A stretch of 64,000 nucleotides of DNA from Lunularia cruciata (Eukaryota > Streptophyta > Marchantiopsida > Lunulariales > Lunulariaceae): contig OX419762.1 of the NCBI GenBank assembly GCA_948567375.1, positions 37,491,034 to 37,555,033 on the forward strand, read 5' to 3'. This document shows positions 33,693 through 45,591 of the stretch, one piece after another (position 1 is the stretch's first letter; every line of letters starts with the position of its first letter). The notes under the pieces are model-generated. The model was not told the DNA's origin, searched no databases, and saw only the letters and a list, made by a program, of their open reading frames with translations. Both the position numbers and the translations under genes were made by a program.

Positions 33693-35440
33693 CTACTGCA
33701 CCAACTGATCTGCATGTTGGTTCAATGCCTCCTCTGAACTCCACAATGGAACATCCAAGGTGGATGGAACAATCCCACTCGTACTCCATAGCCAAGTGAT
33801 CTCCTCTGGTACTGGAATATCCTCTGCATGGGCGTTCCCCTCCAACAAGTCACCAGGCCAAGTAACTGCACCGCTGAAAGCCAAAGCTGATGCTGCCATG
33901 GTCCCGGACTGTAGTGAGCCAAGACTGCCACTACTGAAACGTACTGGTAGGCGACATACCCGTCCCTCACCAGACTGCCAACCAGGTCTATAAGAGGATG
34001 TCTCCTCCCAATAGTCAATGCTGAAACCCATGGGGTATAACACCGCTCCCCCAACTAGCACATCATATGACTCAGCTATCGTCGCAATAGCCTGAGCTCT
34101 CACCACCGAGCTATCAGTCGGATGACCAGGCTGAACTTGGACAACAAGCTCTCCATGTGTGATGTACTGTGTCGAACCACCACCAAGAGATGTCTGGATC
34201 TGAAATGGACACCTCTCCACATCGGTCTTCCGTAACTCTAGACCAACAACTGCAGCCTTCCCCAACATAAGGGGCTGCGCACCAGAGTCTAACAAGGCTC
34301 TCTGTGGTGTATAGACCTTCCCTGAAGGTCCCACCAAACGAAAGATCCTCCTTTGGTTATCCAATAGGACAACACTAGGTGTAAACCGCGCTCTCTCAAA
34401 GGCCGGTCTAGCTGGCAACCCCTCCAGTCTAGCCGCTGCTGCCTGCCACAACCCACTGGTCGCTGAACGGATCCCATGCTCCTCAACCAAGTCAGATCCA
34501 CTACCAACCACCTCTGCTCTAGTAATAGGAACTGCACCATCCCTACTCTCACACAATGGGGCAGCCAACCGGAACACTGGGGCTGGGTCAACTTTCAATG
34601 TAAATATGTCACTGGCTGAAAACAAAGGATGCCGCATAATCAGCTGAGCCGCCTCCAACATCATGCTAGACTCAGTCTGTGTAGTAGTAGGTGGTTGACT
34701 AGCAGGTAGTCCATCATGTACTCCATCACCACCTACCACACCTGCACTGGGACGTCTAGGAACCATGGATGTTGTCTGTAATGCCTCAGATAGCATGAAA
34801 GACTGGGGAAGTCTGACCTGTCTCCCAACCTCTCCTCTCTGTGGGTCCAACTCCACTGATGCTCCTCTAGGCTCTGGAGCACGTACTGCACTCCTAGTCA
34901 CTACTACAGATACATCCACCTGTGCTGCTCCGCATATGAAGTCCAAAGCATCTCTATCACCAGCATATGAGGTGGAAGCCTCAACACCCGAATTTGATCT
35001 CCTCTGAGCAATAGCCATACTAGCCAATCTTTGCTCCAACTGCTGAATCCGAGTAGCCATAGCTGTGTCAGAAGTAAGGGCAGGTACTACACCCCTACTA
35101 GGTGTAGATCCTCTACCACCTCGTCCTCCATGAACTGGAGCTCCTCTACTACCTGCCATAGCAGCCCTACCACTCCGTAACTCCGGGTGTAGGTCAAAAC
35201 ACCGGTCACTAGTGTGACCAAATCTGTGGCAGTGCTCACACTGCCTCTGTGCTGGCTGTGATGCACCAGAGGTATCAGGTCCGCTGCCCTGAGTACACTC
35301 TCTCCTATGGTGAGGTCCACCACAAGTCCAACAAGCAACACCACCACTCACTGGCTGCTGCTGACCCGAAAATGAGGGTAAGGGTCTAACTCCACTAGGC
35401 TCTCCACTCGCTCCATAGGATCTGGGCTGTCCACCCTGTC
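33693..35440 (-). pseudogene. Element D nucleocapsid zinc knuckles and aspartic protease
   Basis: Two Cys/His knuckles stand near the start: CWTCGGPHHRREC and CEHCHRFGHTSDRC. A long Ser, Ala, Gly and Arg-rich linker follows, with a coiled segment at RIQQLEQRLASMAIAQRR. The protease active site is ALLDSGAQPLMLGKA (about 34280-34325), with DSG intact, and the family's second block appears as YDVLVGGAVLYPMGFSIDYW. The stretch ends at a TAG (33693), after which the same frame enters the methyltransferase. Confidence 0.85.
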
Positions 35441-35468
35441 CTCAAAAACCAACTGGGCGTGGTGCACT

Positions 35469-36365
35469 CTACTGCACTCTAGAAGAAATCACAACCGTGG
35501 ATGAGGTCTCTCTACCAAATCTAGCTGTCACCACTCTCTCCTCCACCATGTTGAGCTCAATACGCTCAGCCAAACCAAAGACTACTGCCAAAGTGGGCGA
35601 AGTAGCCTGCAACAACGTAGCATCACAAACTCTACGTCGCAACTCCCTGTCCAGTATCCTATACCAAAACTGGACTGCCTGGGCCTCAGTAACTCCCTGA
35701 GTGAAACTGATCAGCCGCCTCATGCGAGTATATGCCTCGCGTATGCTCTCTCCAGCCTTCCGCTGGAACTCCTGCAAGCTCCTCAGCTTATCAGTCCGCA
35801 CTCCCTGGTAGTTCTGCCTCAAACATAGGAAGAACTCAACCATGAGGTTAAACCCTAGTACCACACCACCTCCTGCAGCGGTACCTCCACTCGTAGTAGC
35901 ACTATCTCTAGCTAGTGCACCTCCACTAGCTCCATCAACACTACTCGAGCTAGAACTCGTGGGTACAGCTGATCTACTCCTGGCCACCGAGCCTGAAGTG
36001 ATGGAGACATAGTGTGGAGACCAATACTGTCTCCATAACTCAATCTCCTCCAAATGAGCTCTCCTAAACTCATGGTAATCATCCATCGGCGGACACTCCA
36101 GATGCTGGAACAACCCCTTCCATGCCATAAAGGGTGTAAACAAAGTCGGGTTCCGCATCTGCTGCAGATCACACCAACTATCAAACTCCTGGATAAAGTC
36201 ATCCAACTCAATGGTACCCACTGTACCAGAGTAACGCCTAGGGCCTTTGGAGGCCCCATAAATCTCATCCATGTCCCAGAACAATGGTGCGGACACACCA
36301 AGTGCGCTCTCAACTGAATCAGCTCTTGTGCCGAACTCCAACTCAGAGTCAATCTCCTCCCTCAT
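35469..36365 (-). pseudogene. Element D gag
   Basis: This is a 298-codon open stretch from the first ATG that belongs to the element. The longer upstream frame runs into the nested A2 LTR and is artificial. It has a capsid-like pattern: DDFIQEFDSWCDL, FMAWKGLFQHLECPP and a retrotransposon-gag block NLMVEFFLCLRQNY, then FQRKAGESIREAYTRMRRL. The frame meets a TAG at 35469 and a TGA at 35442 and then continues into the zinc knuckles. Gag and pol therefore were one frame. Confidence 0.8.
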
Positions 36366-36422
36366 TGGGACCTGAGATACAAGCTGATACCGAGCACCAC
36401 TCCGAGTAAACCCACTGTGTAC

Positions 36423-37101
36423 TGTAACACCCATTTGTGCATGTGTGTGGTATTGTGATATTTAGCTTGGTATTACAAGTACTTAAGAGATATTATTCAT
36501 ATAGAGATAAAGGATGGTTCTATATTAGTCATGGTTAGCTAAAGTTAGTCATAGCTAAGATAGATGGGACCTTACTTTAGAGGAAGTAGAAAAGATGAGC
36601 ACCACTATTTTGGATTTTAGTGTGTTGACTTGGTATTATTCCTAGGTGTTTGGCTTTGGGGAAAGAGTTGAGAACTCTTGGGCCCGCAAGCCTTTTTGTT
36701 TTGGATTCTTCTTTAGTCCAAGGATAGCCCATGTGAAGGAATCCTTGCTTTAGTGGTTGGGTCAAGATAAGGGGAATATGCCCATGTGAATGGATATTCC
36801 TTTCTACTTTTTGACTTTACTTGACTTTTAGTCTAGTAACTTGAGTTACTATGGTAATTAGTAACTTTGGTACGTAACTATTTCACAAGTATATAAACAA
36901 GGGGTGAGGAGGTACTCATCATCCTTTCATTTGCAACTATCTCTCTCTCATTGAGTTCTCTAGTGAGCAATGTCTTGAGTCTTGGAGTGTTAGCCTTGGA
37001 GGAGTATGATGGAGTTGGGGTTCCTTGCCTTCTTAGTCCATGGTGCGCTACCATAATAGCCATCAGAGGTTCATCTTGAGTGAGAGACAGGCCGGCTCAC
37101 A
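36423..37101 (+). repeat. 5' LTR of A2
   Basis: 679 bp, TGTAACACCC...GGCTCACA, with a TATA box TATATAAAC at 36890-36898. The primer-binding site TGGTTCCGTTGCCGGGACC follows at 37106-37124 after four T, the same tRNA-Asp-like site as in A1. Confidence 0.93.
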
Positions 37102-37961
37102 TTTTTGGTTCCGTTGCCGGGACCTCTCTAGAAGGCAAGATAATGTTCCGCGTCCAATTCTACATTAGGCAGAAGGAGGCTATGAGAGCTCACTTGGAGA
37201 GAACACTAGGAGATGAGAGGGCTGAACTTATGTTAGAGAACCAAGATCCATTTGTATACCCTGTAGTTCATTATGATGTCTTTGAGGTGATTTTGTACAT
37301 CTTGTACACATGAGAGGAATTGGAGAGATTGTGTGAGGTGGATTGCAGATTTTGGGGATTAAGGTGATTTTGGGCAAAATCTCAAGTTTGAGATCTGGAC
37401 TTGAAATTTCTATACATGATATCTTGGGTTATCTTTCAGTTAGCACACTTGAAATTATTGAGAGAGCTTCTATGCGCACTGGGCTAGAATTTTTGAAAGT
37501 TGATAGGGTAAAGTGCTCCCGCAACTGCATGCTCTCTGGAAAATTGTATAGAGTCTACCATTTCTTCAATTTTCAGTGAATTGTCCTGAAAATTTCCAAG
37601 AAAATTCAGTGCATTTTATCCTACCTGCTGCCACAAAAATTAGAGAGAGATAGTTTTTTCGCAGGGCGTTATGAGTTTTTGAAGTGAGGGGGGTGGTTTT
37701 CAGACCAAATCTGAAATATGGGTGCTAAATAGAAAGGTTTCTAGGCCAAATGGCTCGATGAAAAGATCTGAAATTTTGCAGGGAAGGACACCCTGGAGTT
37801 GTGATCAAGTGTGGAAAATTTCAGAGGACTGTGACATATTGGTTGGGAGATTTGAGTGACATTGTGAGGAAGGGTCAATTCTGCAGAGTGGAGATCTCAT
37901 GCATGAGAAGTTTGAGATCAACAAAAAGTATGTTTGAGTGTTTAGATTCATCTTGGGGAAC

Positions 37962-38435
37962 ATGGAGGGTCATCAAGAGTGGAAATTGAGATTATGCAAG
38001 GTTCCCCAAGGGTTTGAGGTGATTGTAGGGGTGGATTTGAGGAAAAGAGAGTTTACAATAGAATTTGAAGAGAGTGTTGAGAGGATCCAAGAACCTACAC
38101 CACTTGGAGGAAAGAGTGAGTCTAAGTGCTTTCTATGTGGAGAGAAGGGACATAAGGCAAGTTCATGTCCATTGACCTTTGAGAGCAAGAGATTGAGGGA
38201 AAGGAGAGGCTTACTTGACTTGGGTTTGCATGTTGGACCTTCTTCACCAAGATTGGGAGGGAGAAGATCTAAGACCAAGGAGTTGTGTGAGGTTTGTGGA
38301 GTTGAAGGACTTCCAAAAGGACATGAGTGTAGTGGAGTAAAAGCACTTTTGGAAACTTTGGTGAAGGATCTTGGAGAGAGTCTTAGTATAGCTACAGAAA
38401 TACTACCACCTTCATCAGCTAGTTCTCAAGATTAG
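37962..38435 (+). CDS. Extra zinc-knuckle ORF upstream of gag in A2
   Basis: This 157-aa frame starts at the ATG of MEGHQEWKLRL and is the counterpart of 6586-7059 in A1. It keeps the CCHC knuckle CFLCGEKGHKASSC and the second Cys/His cluster. Only a few residues differ from A1 (for example Ser/Gly at position 3 and Lys/Glu before PTPLGG). It is intact here although gag-pol of the same copy has three frameshifts and two stops. It lies 235 bases upstream of the gag ATG in another frame and could be translated from the same leader or from a spliced RNA. Function unknown. Confidence 0.65.
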   Translation: MEGHQEWKLRLCKVPQGFEVIVGVDLRKREFTIEFEESVERIQEPTPLGGKSESKCFLCGEKGHKASSCPLTFESKRLRERRGLLDLGLHVGPSSPRLGGRRSKTKELCEVCGVEGLPKGHECSGVKALLETLVKDLGESLSIATEILPPSSASSQD

Positions 38436-38670
38436 TGATGGAGATAATCTTTCAACTTATGGATAAACTATCCATGAGAGTTAGATTAATATGTACTCTA
38501 GGATTTGATGTTGCTATAGAAATCTTGGAGCAACCTGAACCTTTTGTGTTCCCTAGGGTGGATTACTCTCAGATTGTATTAGTCATGTATATACTCTATT
38601 AGTAATAGAGTGAGAGAAAAGAAAAGAGAAAAAAAAAATTGAGAGAAAAGAAAGATAGTGAGGGGTTAAG

Positions 38671-41600
38671 ATGGGGAAACTTCCGGTTTTCTTTGGCAAG
38701 GATGGAGAAGATATGGAGGCCTTTGTGAGAGACTTCAAGAGAGCTTGCATAGGAAACAATGAGAGGAGGAAGAATGAGTGGGCCTCATTATTACCAGATT
38801 TCTTTGAGGATGCAGCACTTACATGGTATGAGTCAGAATACCAAAAGAGAGAGAGGAGAGAGGGGGAAAGGAGTCTTGGGAGACTTTGACTTCAGCACTC
38901 ATTGAGAACTTTCTTCCTGATGAGAGTTATAAGAGATTGATGAGTGAGGTTACATTTCTCAAGCAAGGAGATGGAGAGAAAGTGAGGGTCTATGTGGAAA
39001 GAGTGGAAAAGTTGGAGTCCAGATTTTGCATAGTGTTGAGGAAGGGTGGGGATGATGTGGAGACTACAATGATTGGCATAGGGGCCATGCTCACCAAGAA
39101 TTTTGTGGGAGGATTGAGACCACAAATTAGAAGCAAGGTGAGATATGAGAAACCTTCTTCCAAGGTTGAAGTTATCAAGATCGCAATTCAAATAGAGGAG
39201 AGTTTGGAAGGGGATGAGAGTGATTTGGTGGTGAAGGAGGTTGTGCATCCTCCTCAAGGCTACAAGTATGGTGGAACTTCTGATACTTTGGTGACAAGGG
39301 TTGCACCACAAGTAGTAGTTGCTCCAGTTCTTGCACCTCCACCAAAAGATCCACTCCAAACCATCATAGAACAACTTGCGGATCTCAAGATCAATGTGGT
39401 GCAACTATGGGAGAAGAGAGAGGTGGATCAGAATGTAGGGAGAGGGCCTAGGAGTTATGGAAACTATCCATATAGAGGAGGCCAACCAGCCAACAATTTC
39501 AATGATAGAAATTGTTTTGGTTGTGGAGGAAGAGGCCATATCCAAAGGAATTGCCCAAATTCCACTTACCATGGAGGAAGGGGTTATGAGGGAGCCAATA
39601 GAGGGAAAGAGGGAGGTAGTGAAACCCAAGTGGCTCCTAATCCCAACAAAGGTAAGGGGATAGCATCCATAGATGTGGTTGAGAGCAAGTATGAGAAGGG
39701 AGAGTGTTCAAACTCCAAGGGTCTTAATTTGGAGCTTTTGGCACAAGAGAAGAAGAGAGCTCATTTTGCAGAGGATGTTCACTCTTCTCAAGGATTTACT
39801 TCAAGCAAGGATACTCCTATGTCTACTAGGAGCACTCGCACCTCAACACCATCAACAACAAAGACTCCAAGGAAGAAGTTGGGGATGGAGGACTTCTTGA
39901 TCTCAAAGCAACAATGGAACTACAATGTGTTGGAGGATGTTGGTAGTCACAAGGCTAACATCACAGTGGGCCAATTAATTGCTTTGAACCCTCCTTGAGA
40001 AAGGAGCTTAGAGGTGGTTTGAGTTCTACAAGGAGCAAGAAGAAGAAGAAGGCAAAAGTTCCAGTATCAATGGGGGTGGTGGATGCCAAGCCAGCACCAT
40101 GGGAAGCTTGTGAATATGCCTCCAAGATTGATGTGAGAGTGAATGGTCACAACATCAAGGATGCATTGGTTTATGGAGGATCAGCAGTGAATGCCATGTC
40201 AGAAAGGTTGATGAAGAAGTTGGGTATGATACCCTCAAGACCTTCAACATTTGTGGTGGGCATGGCAAACAAGCAACAAGTTCGACCAGTAGGGGTGATG
40301 GATAAGGTGGTAGTTTCAGTTATGGGAGTTCAAAATCTCATGACTTTCCAAGTCTTGAAGGATTCAAGCTATGACTTACTTCTTGGGAGGCCATGGTTGA
40401 GAGCAGCACGCACAACTGATCGATGGCACAAAGGGTACTTGAGGATTGGGCCATCAAACCATAGAGTCACTATTCTTGTGACTAACACCACCAACACTTC
40501 ACATTCAGATACACCATCTTCTGATTATTGGGAATCAGATTTTGAAGAAGGAGCTTCAGGTGTGGACACAAGCATGGAAGAGGAGACTTCCACGGAGGAG
40601 GATGAATCTGAATTTGATTCAGATGTGTATCCTTTGTGTGCTATGGATTTTGCATCTAAGCCAGAGGTTTTGAAGGACCCAGATAAATCACCATTGACAC
40701 TTGAGGAGGTAGAGAGAAGGTTATCTACCCTCAAGTATGGCCCAAATGTTACCAAGGAGGAGAAGGTGAGATTTGAGGAGATTTTCCGCAAGTTCATCCA
40801 TGTGTTTGCTTTTAGTTACAAGGATTTGAAGGAAGTCACCTTGGAGGAGCACAAGATAGAGGTGGAGTCACATGCAAGACCAATCCGCCAAAAGCAACGT
40901 CGCATTAGCCCACCAATATCTTTGGTTGTGAAGGAGGAGATTGATAAGCTCAAGGAGGCTGGATTTATCTTTGAGGTGGAGAATTCAGAATGGGTGTCTC
41001 CAATTGTCATTGTGAAGAAAAAGAATGGCAAGCTTCGGGTATGTGTGGATTACAAGAAGCTCAATGCTGTTACCAAGAAGGACTACTATCCATTGCCATT
41101 CATTGATGAGATCTTGGAGGAGGTTGCAGGTCATGAGAGGTACAGTTTTGGAGATGGTTATAGTGGATATAACCAAATCAAGATTGCACCAGAGCATCAA
41201 CAACTCACCACATTCACCACACCTTGGGGAACTTACGCTTTCAAGGTCATGCCTTTTGGGCTTTGCAATGCTCCAGCCACATTCCAACGGTTCATGAACA
41301 AGGTATTTGAACCTTTCATTGGGAAATTTGTGAGAGATTTCATTGATGACTTTTGTGTCTATGGGAGCAAGGAGGAGCACTTTGAGCACCTAATCAAAGT
41401 CTTGCAACGCTTGGATGAGGCAAATGCATCACTCAACCCAGAGAAGTGCATTTTTGGATGTGAAGAAGGTCTACTTTTAGGGCATATCATCTCCAAGGAT
41501 GGAATAGCAGTTGATCCTGAGAAGGTGAGGAAAATCTCAGACCTTCCATTCCCTTCAAGCTTGACAAAGTTACGCCAATTCTTGGGGATGGTTGGGTACT

Positions 41601-43496
41601 ATAGGAGGTTCATCTTCTCATTTTCCAACAAGGCTTATGCATTGACCATCTACATGAAGAAGGGTGTAGATTACATGGTGATTTTGGAAGACAAGGAGGC
41701 TCTCAAAGCTTTTGAGGAGCTCAAGCAATCCCTTGTTGTAGCTCCAATTCTTGCTAAACCTGATTGGAGTAAACCTTTCATCCTCTACACTGATGCTTCT
41801 AATGTAGCTATAGGATGCACTCTTAGTCAATTAGACCAAGATGGGCATGATCATCCAATAGCTTATGCTAGTATGCAGATGGTTTCAGCAGAGAAGAACT
41901 ACTCTATCACGGAGAGAGAAGGGTTGGCAGTGATCTTTGGTCTCAAGAAGTTTAGAATACTACTTGATTGGAGGGAAAGCCACCATTTTCACGGATCACA
42001 AGGCTTTGAAGTACATCTTCAACAAGCCTAATGTTGAAGGGAGACTAGCAAGGTGGATGATACTCTTGTCTGAGTATGACTACACCATTGAAGATAGGCC
42101 AGGAAAGAAACATGCAAATGCTGATTTATTATCTAGAGCCTATGATCATGATGGAGATGAGCCAGTGGATGATTCCTTCCCGGATGAGGAGCTCATGACA
42201 ATCTCAGTCACTCAAGAGGTTCCAATGGAGTACAAGGAGATTGTGGATTTTGTGACAAAAGGTAACTATCCAGAAGGGATGCATGCTAGGGAGAGGAAGG
42301 CCCTTGCAGCAAGATCTAGACCTTACACAATGGTGGAGGATATTCTTTTTCACCAAGGAGCAGATGGTCTACTTCGAAGAGCAGTGGGTAAGGAAGAGTC
42401 TATCCTACTCATCAAGGAGTTTCATGAAGGTTTAGTATGTGGAGGACACTTTGCAGGAAAGGTGACTGCTTTCAAGATTCTAGATGCAGGTTACCATTAG
42501 AGAGGGATTTTCACGGATTGTCTTGATTATTGCAAAACTTGTCATGTTTGTCAAGCTTTTGCTAGAAAGTCTACATCCACTCCACCACTTAGATCAATTC
42601 CATTGCTAGGACCTTTTGAGAAGTGGGGAATTGATTTTGTAGGTCCTCTCAATAGAACCCCCAGGAACAATCGGTACATTGTGGTAGTTACTGATTACCT
42701 TACCAAGTGGGTTGAGGCTAGACCATTGAGGGACAAGAATGAAGATGAAGTGGGTAGATTTCTTTATGAACGCATTATCACTAGGTTTGGATGCCCTTTG
42801 GAGTTGGTTTCTGGTAGAGGAGGAGAGTTTACATGAAGCATTACTACAGCCATGCTACGACATTTCTCTATCACACATAGAGTAACTACATCCTATAAGC
42901 CAAATTCCAATGGCTTGGCAGAGAGAACCAATCAGACCTTGTGCATGATGTTGGCCAAAGATGCAGAAATGGAGGGAGCTAAACATCATTGGGACAAGAG
43001 GATTCATGCAGTTTTGTGGGAGTATAGGACAACCATGAAAACTTCCACTGGATATTCTCCATTTCAATTGGTGTATGGTATTGAGTCTACCTTACCTATT
43101 CACTTTGATCTTCCTACCTTCCAAAGCATTCATAGGAGATTGAAGAAAGCACAAGGAGGTGATGCAGAGAAGTCAAGGAAGGATCAACTCATGGAGTTGG
43201 AAGAGGCAAGAGCAGTTGCTATGGTTCGAGTGGAGCAAGCCCAAAGGAAACAAAAGGAGAGCTATGATAAGAGGCAAGACAAGAAGAAGGTGGAGCCTTT
43301 CAAAGAAGGTGATTGGGTAATGTTGTTTGATTCCATTCGATTCAAGAGAGTGCAAAAGAAGTTTTTGCCTAAGTACTTTGGACCTTTCATAGTGGAGAAG
43401 GTGTGGGGCAATTACACCTATGATCTCAAGGAGTTGGGAGGAAGATACTTTGATAGGATTAACCATGATAAGTTGAAGATGTACCATAGAAGGTAG
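38671..43496 (+). pseudogene. A2 gag-pol, broken
   Basis: Compared with A1 there are five breaks. A one-base loss near 38870 in gag (GGAAAGG for GGAAGAGG), a one-base loss near 39990 before the protease and a one-base gain near 41955 in RNase H shift the frame. A TAG at 42498-42500 replaces the Trp of YHWRG, and a TGA near 42835 replaces Gly after GEFT. In addition the protease Asp is Tyr (ALVYGGSAVN) and the second integrase Asp is Gly (LVSGRGGEF). RT is intact with FIDD. The element cannot make its own protease or integrase. Confidence 0.92.
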
Positions 43497-43544
43497 AGAG
43501 ACCTTCACTTTGAGGACAAAGTGAAAACTTAGTCCGGGGGTAAA

Positions 43545-44223
43545 TGTAACACCCATTTGTGCATGTGTGTGGTATTGTGATATTTAGCTTGGTATTACAA
43601 GTACTTAAGAGATATTATTCATATAGAGATAAAGGATGGTTCTATATTAGTCATGGTTAGCTAAAGTTAGTCATAGCTAAGATAGATGGGACCTTACTTT
43701 AGAGGAAGTAGAAAAGATGAGCACCACTATTTTGGATTTTAGTGTGTTGACTTGGTATTATTCCTAGGTGTTTGGCTTTGGGGAAAGAGTTGAGAACTCT
43801 TGGGCCCGCAAGCCTTTTTGTTTTGGATTCTTCTTTAGTCCAAGGATAGCCCATGTGAAGGAATCCTTGCTTTAGTGGTTGGGTCAAGATAAGGGGAATA
43901 TGCCCATGTGAATGGATATTCCTTTCTACTTTTTGACTTTACTTGACTTTTAGTCTAGTAACTTGAGTTACTATGGTAATTAGTAACTTTGGTACGTAAC
44001 TATTTCACAAGTATATAAACAAGGGGTGAGGAGGTACTCATCATCCTTTCATTTGCAACTATCTCTCCCTCATTGAGTTCTCTAGTGAGCAATGTCTTGA
44101 GTCTTGGAGTGTTAGCCTTGGAGGAGTATGATGGAGTTGGGGTTCCTTGCCTTCTTAGTCCATGGTGTGCTACCATAATAGCCATCAGAGGTTCATCTTG
44201 AGTGAGAGACAGGCCAGCTCACA
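43545..44223 (+). repeat. 3' LTR of A2
   Basis: 679 bp, preceded by the polypurine tract TCCGGGGGTAAA (about 43533-43544). It differs from the 5' LTR at a T/C near 44065, a C/T near 44167 (GGTGTGCT for GGTGCGCT) and a G/A near 44216 (GGCCAGCTC for GGCCGGCTC). Confidence 0.93.
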
Positions 44224-45591
44224 GTACTGCAGGGCTAACTCCTCTGGAATCTCCAAAGAACTCCGTCGTGACCAAGTAACTGCAACAGCAAACCCGAACC
44301 ACCAACTGCAACCGCAAGTCGCAACCGCAAGTGCCCCACCAAGTGCCAACACCACCATGTGCCAACACCAACTAGACACCACCCACTAATGTAACTCTGA
44401 CTGAGATAACTACACTAGGGGAAGGGCAACCTGTAACATGTCATCATAACACGCACTCTCACGGTCTGCAGGTCATCACTTCCTACCTCACCGGAAAGAA
44501 ACACAGGTAGTCTGACTGGTCATCACTCCAGCCTCACCACCGAGAGCACACCAAAGCACCAACGCTCAAAAGTCAGGGCACCTCACACAAACATGGTGCA
44601 CAAACAAGAAGCAGAGAATGGAGGGGATCCAATCACAAGAAATCTAAACAAAAACCCTCCATCTCATAACACAACACGGGACTGACTCTGCCACCATTTG
44701 GCATTTGACATAAGAGCAGTTCGTATCTAAGTCCTAAGCTACCAAGATCACCAAGAATGGGATCAAACTGCCTCTCCTAGCCAAAGCTACATGTGTATAG
44801 GTAACAGTGGCACAGTCACTAGGACAACAAGTGAGGGTGGACCAGTTGGCTAGGGCACCAGTCTAGTAACAAGAGATCTAGGGGTCAAACCCTATTGCGC
44901 ACAATCTAGCAAAAAAGGCAGATTTTGCCAACCAATGACCAAGATCTACTCTAAACTAGCTAGCCTCACGCCAGCAAGCTGGCTTGCTGGCCCTTCTAGG
45001 CCTTCGTAGCCCACAGCCCTATGCCTCGAAGCCTCTAAAAGCCAAATGAGGCCTTTCTTGTTGCCACTTCGAACCTCCTCCAAAATTGGCAAAACTTCTC
45101 CAAATCTGCAAAACTCCTCCAAACTAGCAAAACTTCTCCAAATCTGGCCAAACAGCAAAACTCCTCCAATTCTGGCCCAAAATCTGACGTAAATCCTAAA
45201 GATGGATGTCCGCCAAATCCCCCGCTAACTTTCCACTCGAGCCAAATTGACAAAACGGGTTTTTCCAAATCACAATTTCATGAGAAGAGCTTCCCAACTC
45301 TACCTTCAATTTCACTTTCTGAGCCCAACTCGCAGTAGATTGGTCATGCCTTCACCTCTTGAGCTCAAAATCACAACACTGCTCAAAAATTGCTCCTTCT
45401 TTGCTCGAAATTTGGCCAGCGCTTCCGCACACCGTCCGCCTAACTGCCAAATCTGCATCAACTGAACGAGCTTCTGCACACTAAGGAAACACAGAACTTG
45501 AATCGAGCTACCACGATCCACCGAGCTTGGAGATACCACCAACACTCAACGTTCTTGCACCCGATTTCCCCCTGACTTCACTTCTCTGATG
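44224..45591 (-). other. 5' leader of element D
   Basis: About 1.4 kb between the right terminal repeat and gag, with no supported gene. On the minus strand the repeat end is followed by CATCAGAGAAGTG, which overlaps in part the tRNA-iMet primer site (ATCAGAG). This is weak evidence for the primer site. A palindrome-rich stretch (GCCAGCAAGCTGGCTTGCTGGC) lies near 44971. Confidence 0.55.
44837..44895 (+). repeat. tRNA-like (SINE-like) segment in the D leader
   Basis: The plus strand has a tRNA-like order: CAGTTGGCTAGGGC (D-arm or A-box-like), about 28 bases, then GGGGTCAAACCCT (T-arm or B-box-like). The acceptor stem is not formed, so this is not a tRNA gene. A tRNA-derived SINE remnant, antisense to D, is possible. 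Confidence 0.35.

Larger units (their letters stand above)
29177..36365 (-). pseudogene. Element D polyprotein (whole reading frame)
   Basis: From the ATG at 36363-36365 (MREEIDSELEFG) to the TGA at 29177-29179 is 7,189 bases. Removing one extra base in the A-run 32794-32797 gives exactly 2,396 codons. Within this frame I count 14 stops. TAG occurs at 35469, 33693, 33201, 32777, 32612, 32291, 32111, 31556, 30431 and 29207; TGA occurs at 35442, 33369, 31796 and 29657 (lowest plus coordinate given). None is TAA. Where the family residue is known it fits Gln (CAG) or Arg (CGA), for example the Arg of DLRAGYHQ at 31796. RT and integrase catalytic residues survive, so the decay is recent compared with the copia relic around it. 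Confidence 0.88.
36423..44223 (+). mobile_element. Family-A Ty3/gypsy retrotransposon A2, nested in element D
   Basis: This is a complete element of 7,801 bp in plus orientation, inserted just upstream of the D gag start. It is flanked by the 4-bp duplication GTAC (36419-36422 and 44224-44227). The 679-bp LTRs differ at about three positions by eye (near 44065, 44167 and 44216), so it is young but older than A1. Both LTRs lack a 13-bp segment (GACCACATGCTTA) present in the A1 LTRs. The coding region is broken several times. Confidence 0.95.

Noticed and set aside
36363-36434. Longer gag start of element D reading through 36434
   Set aside because: The first codons come from the nested A2 LTR. 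The first ATG belonging to D is at 36363-36365.
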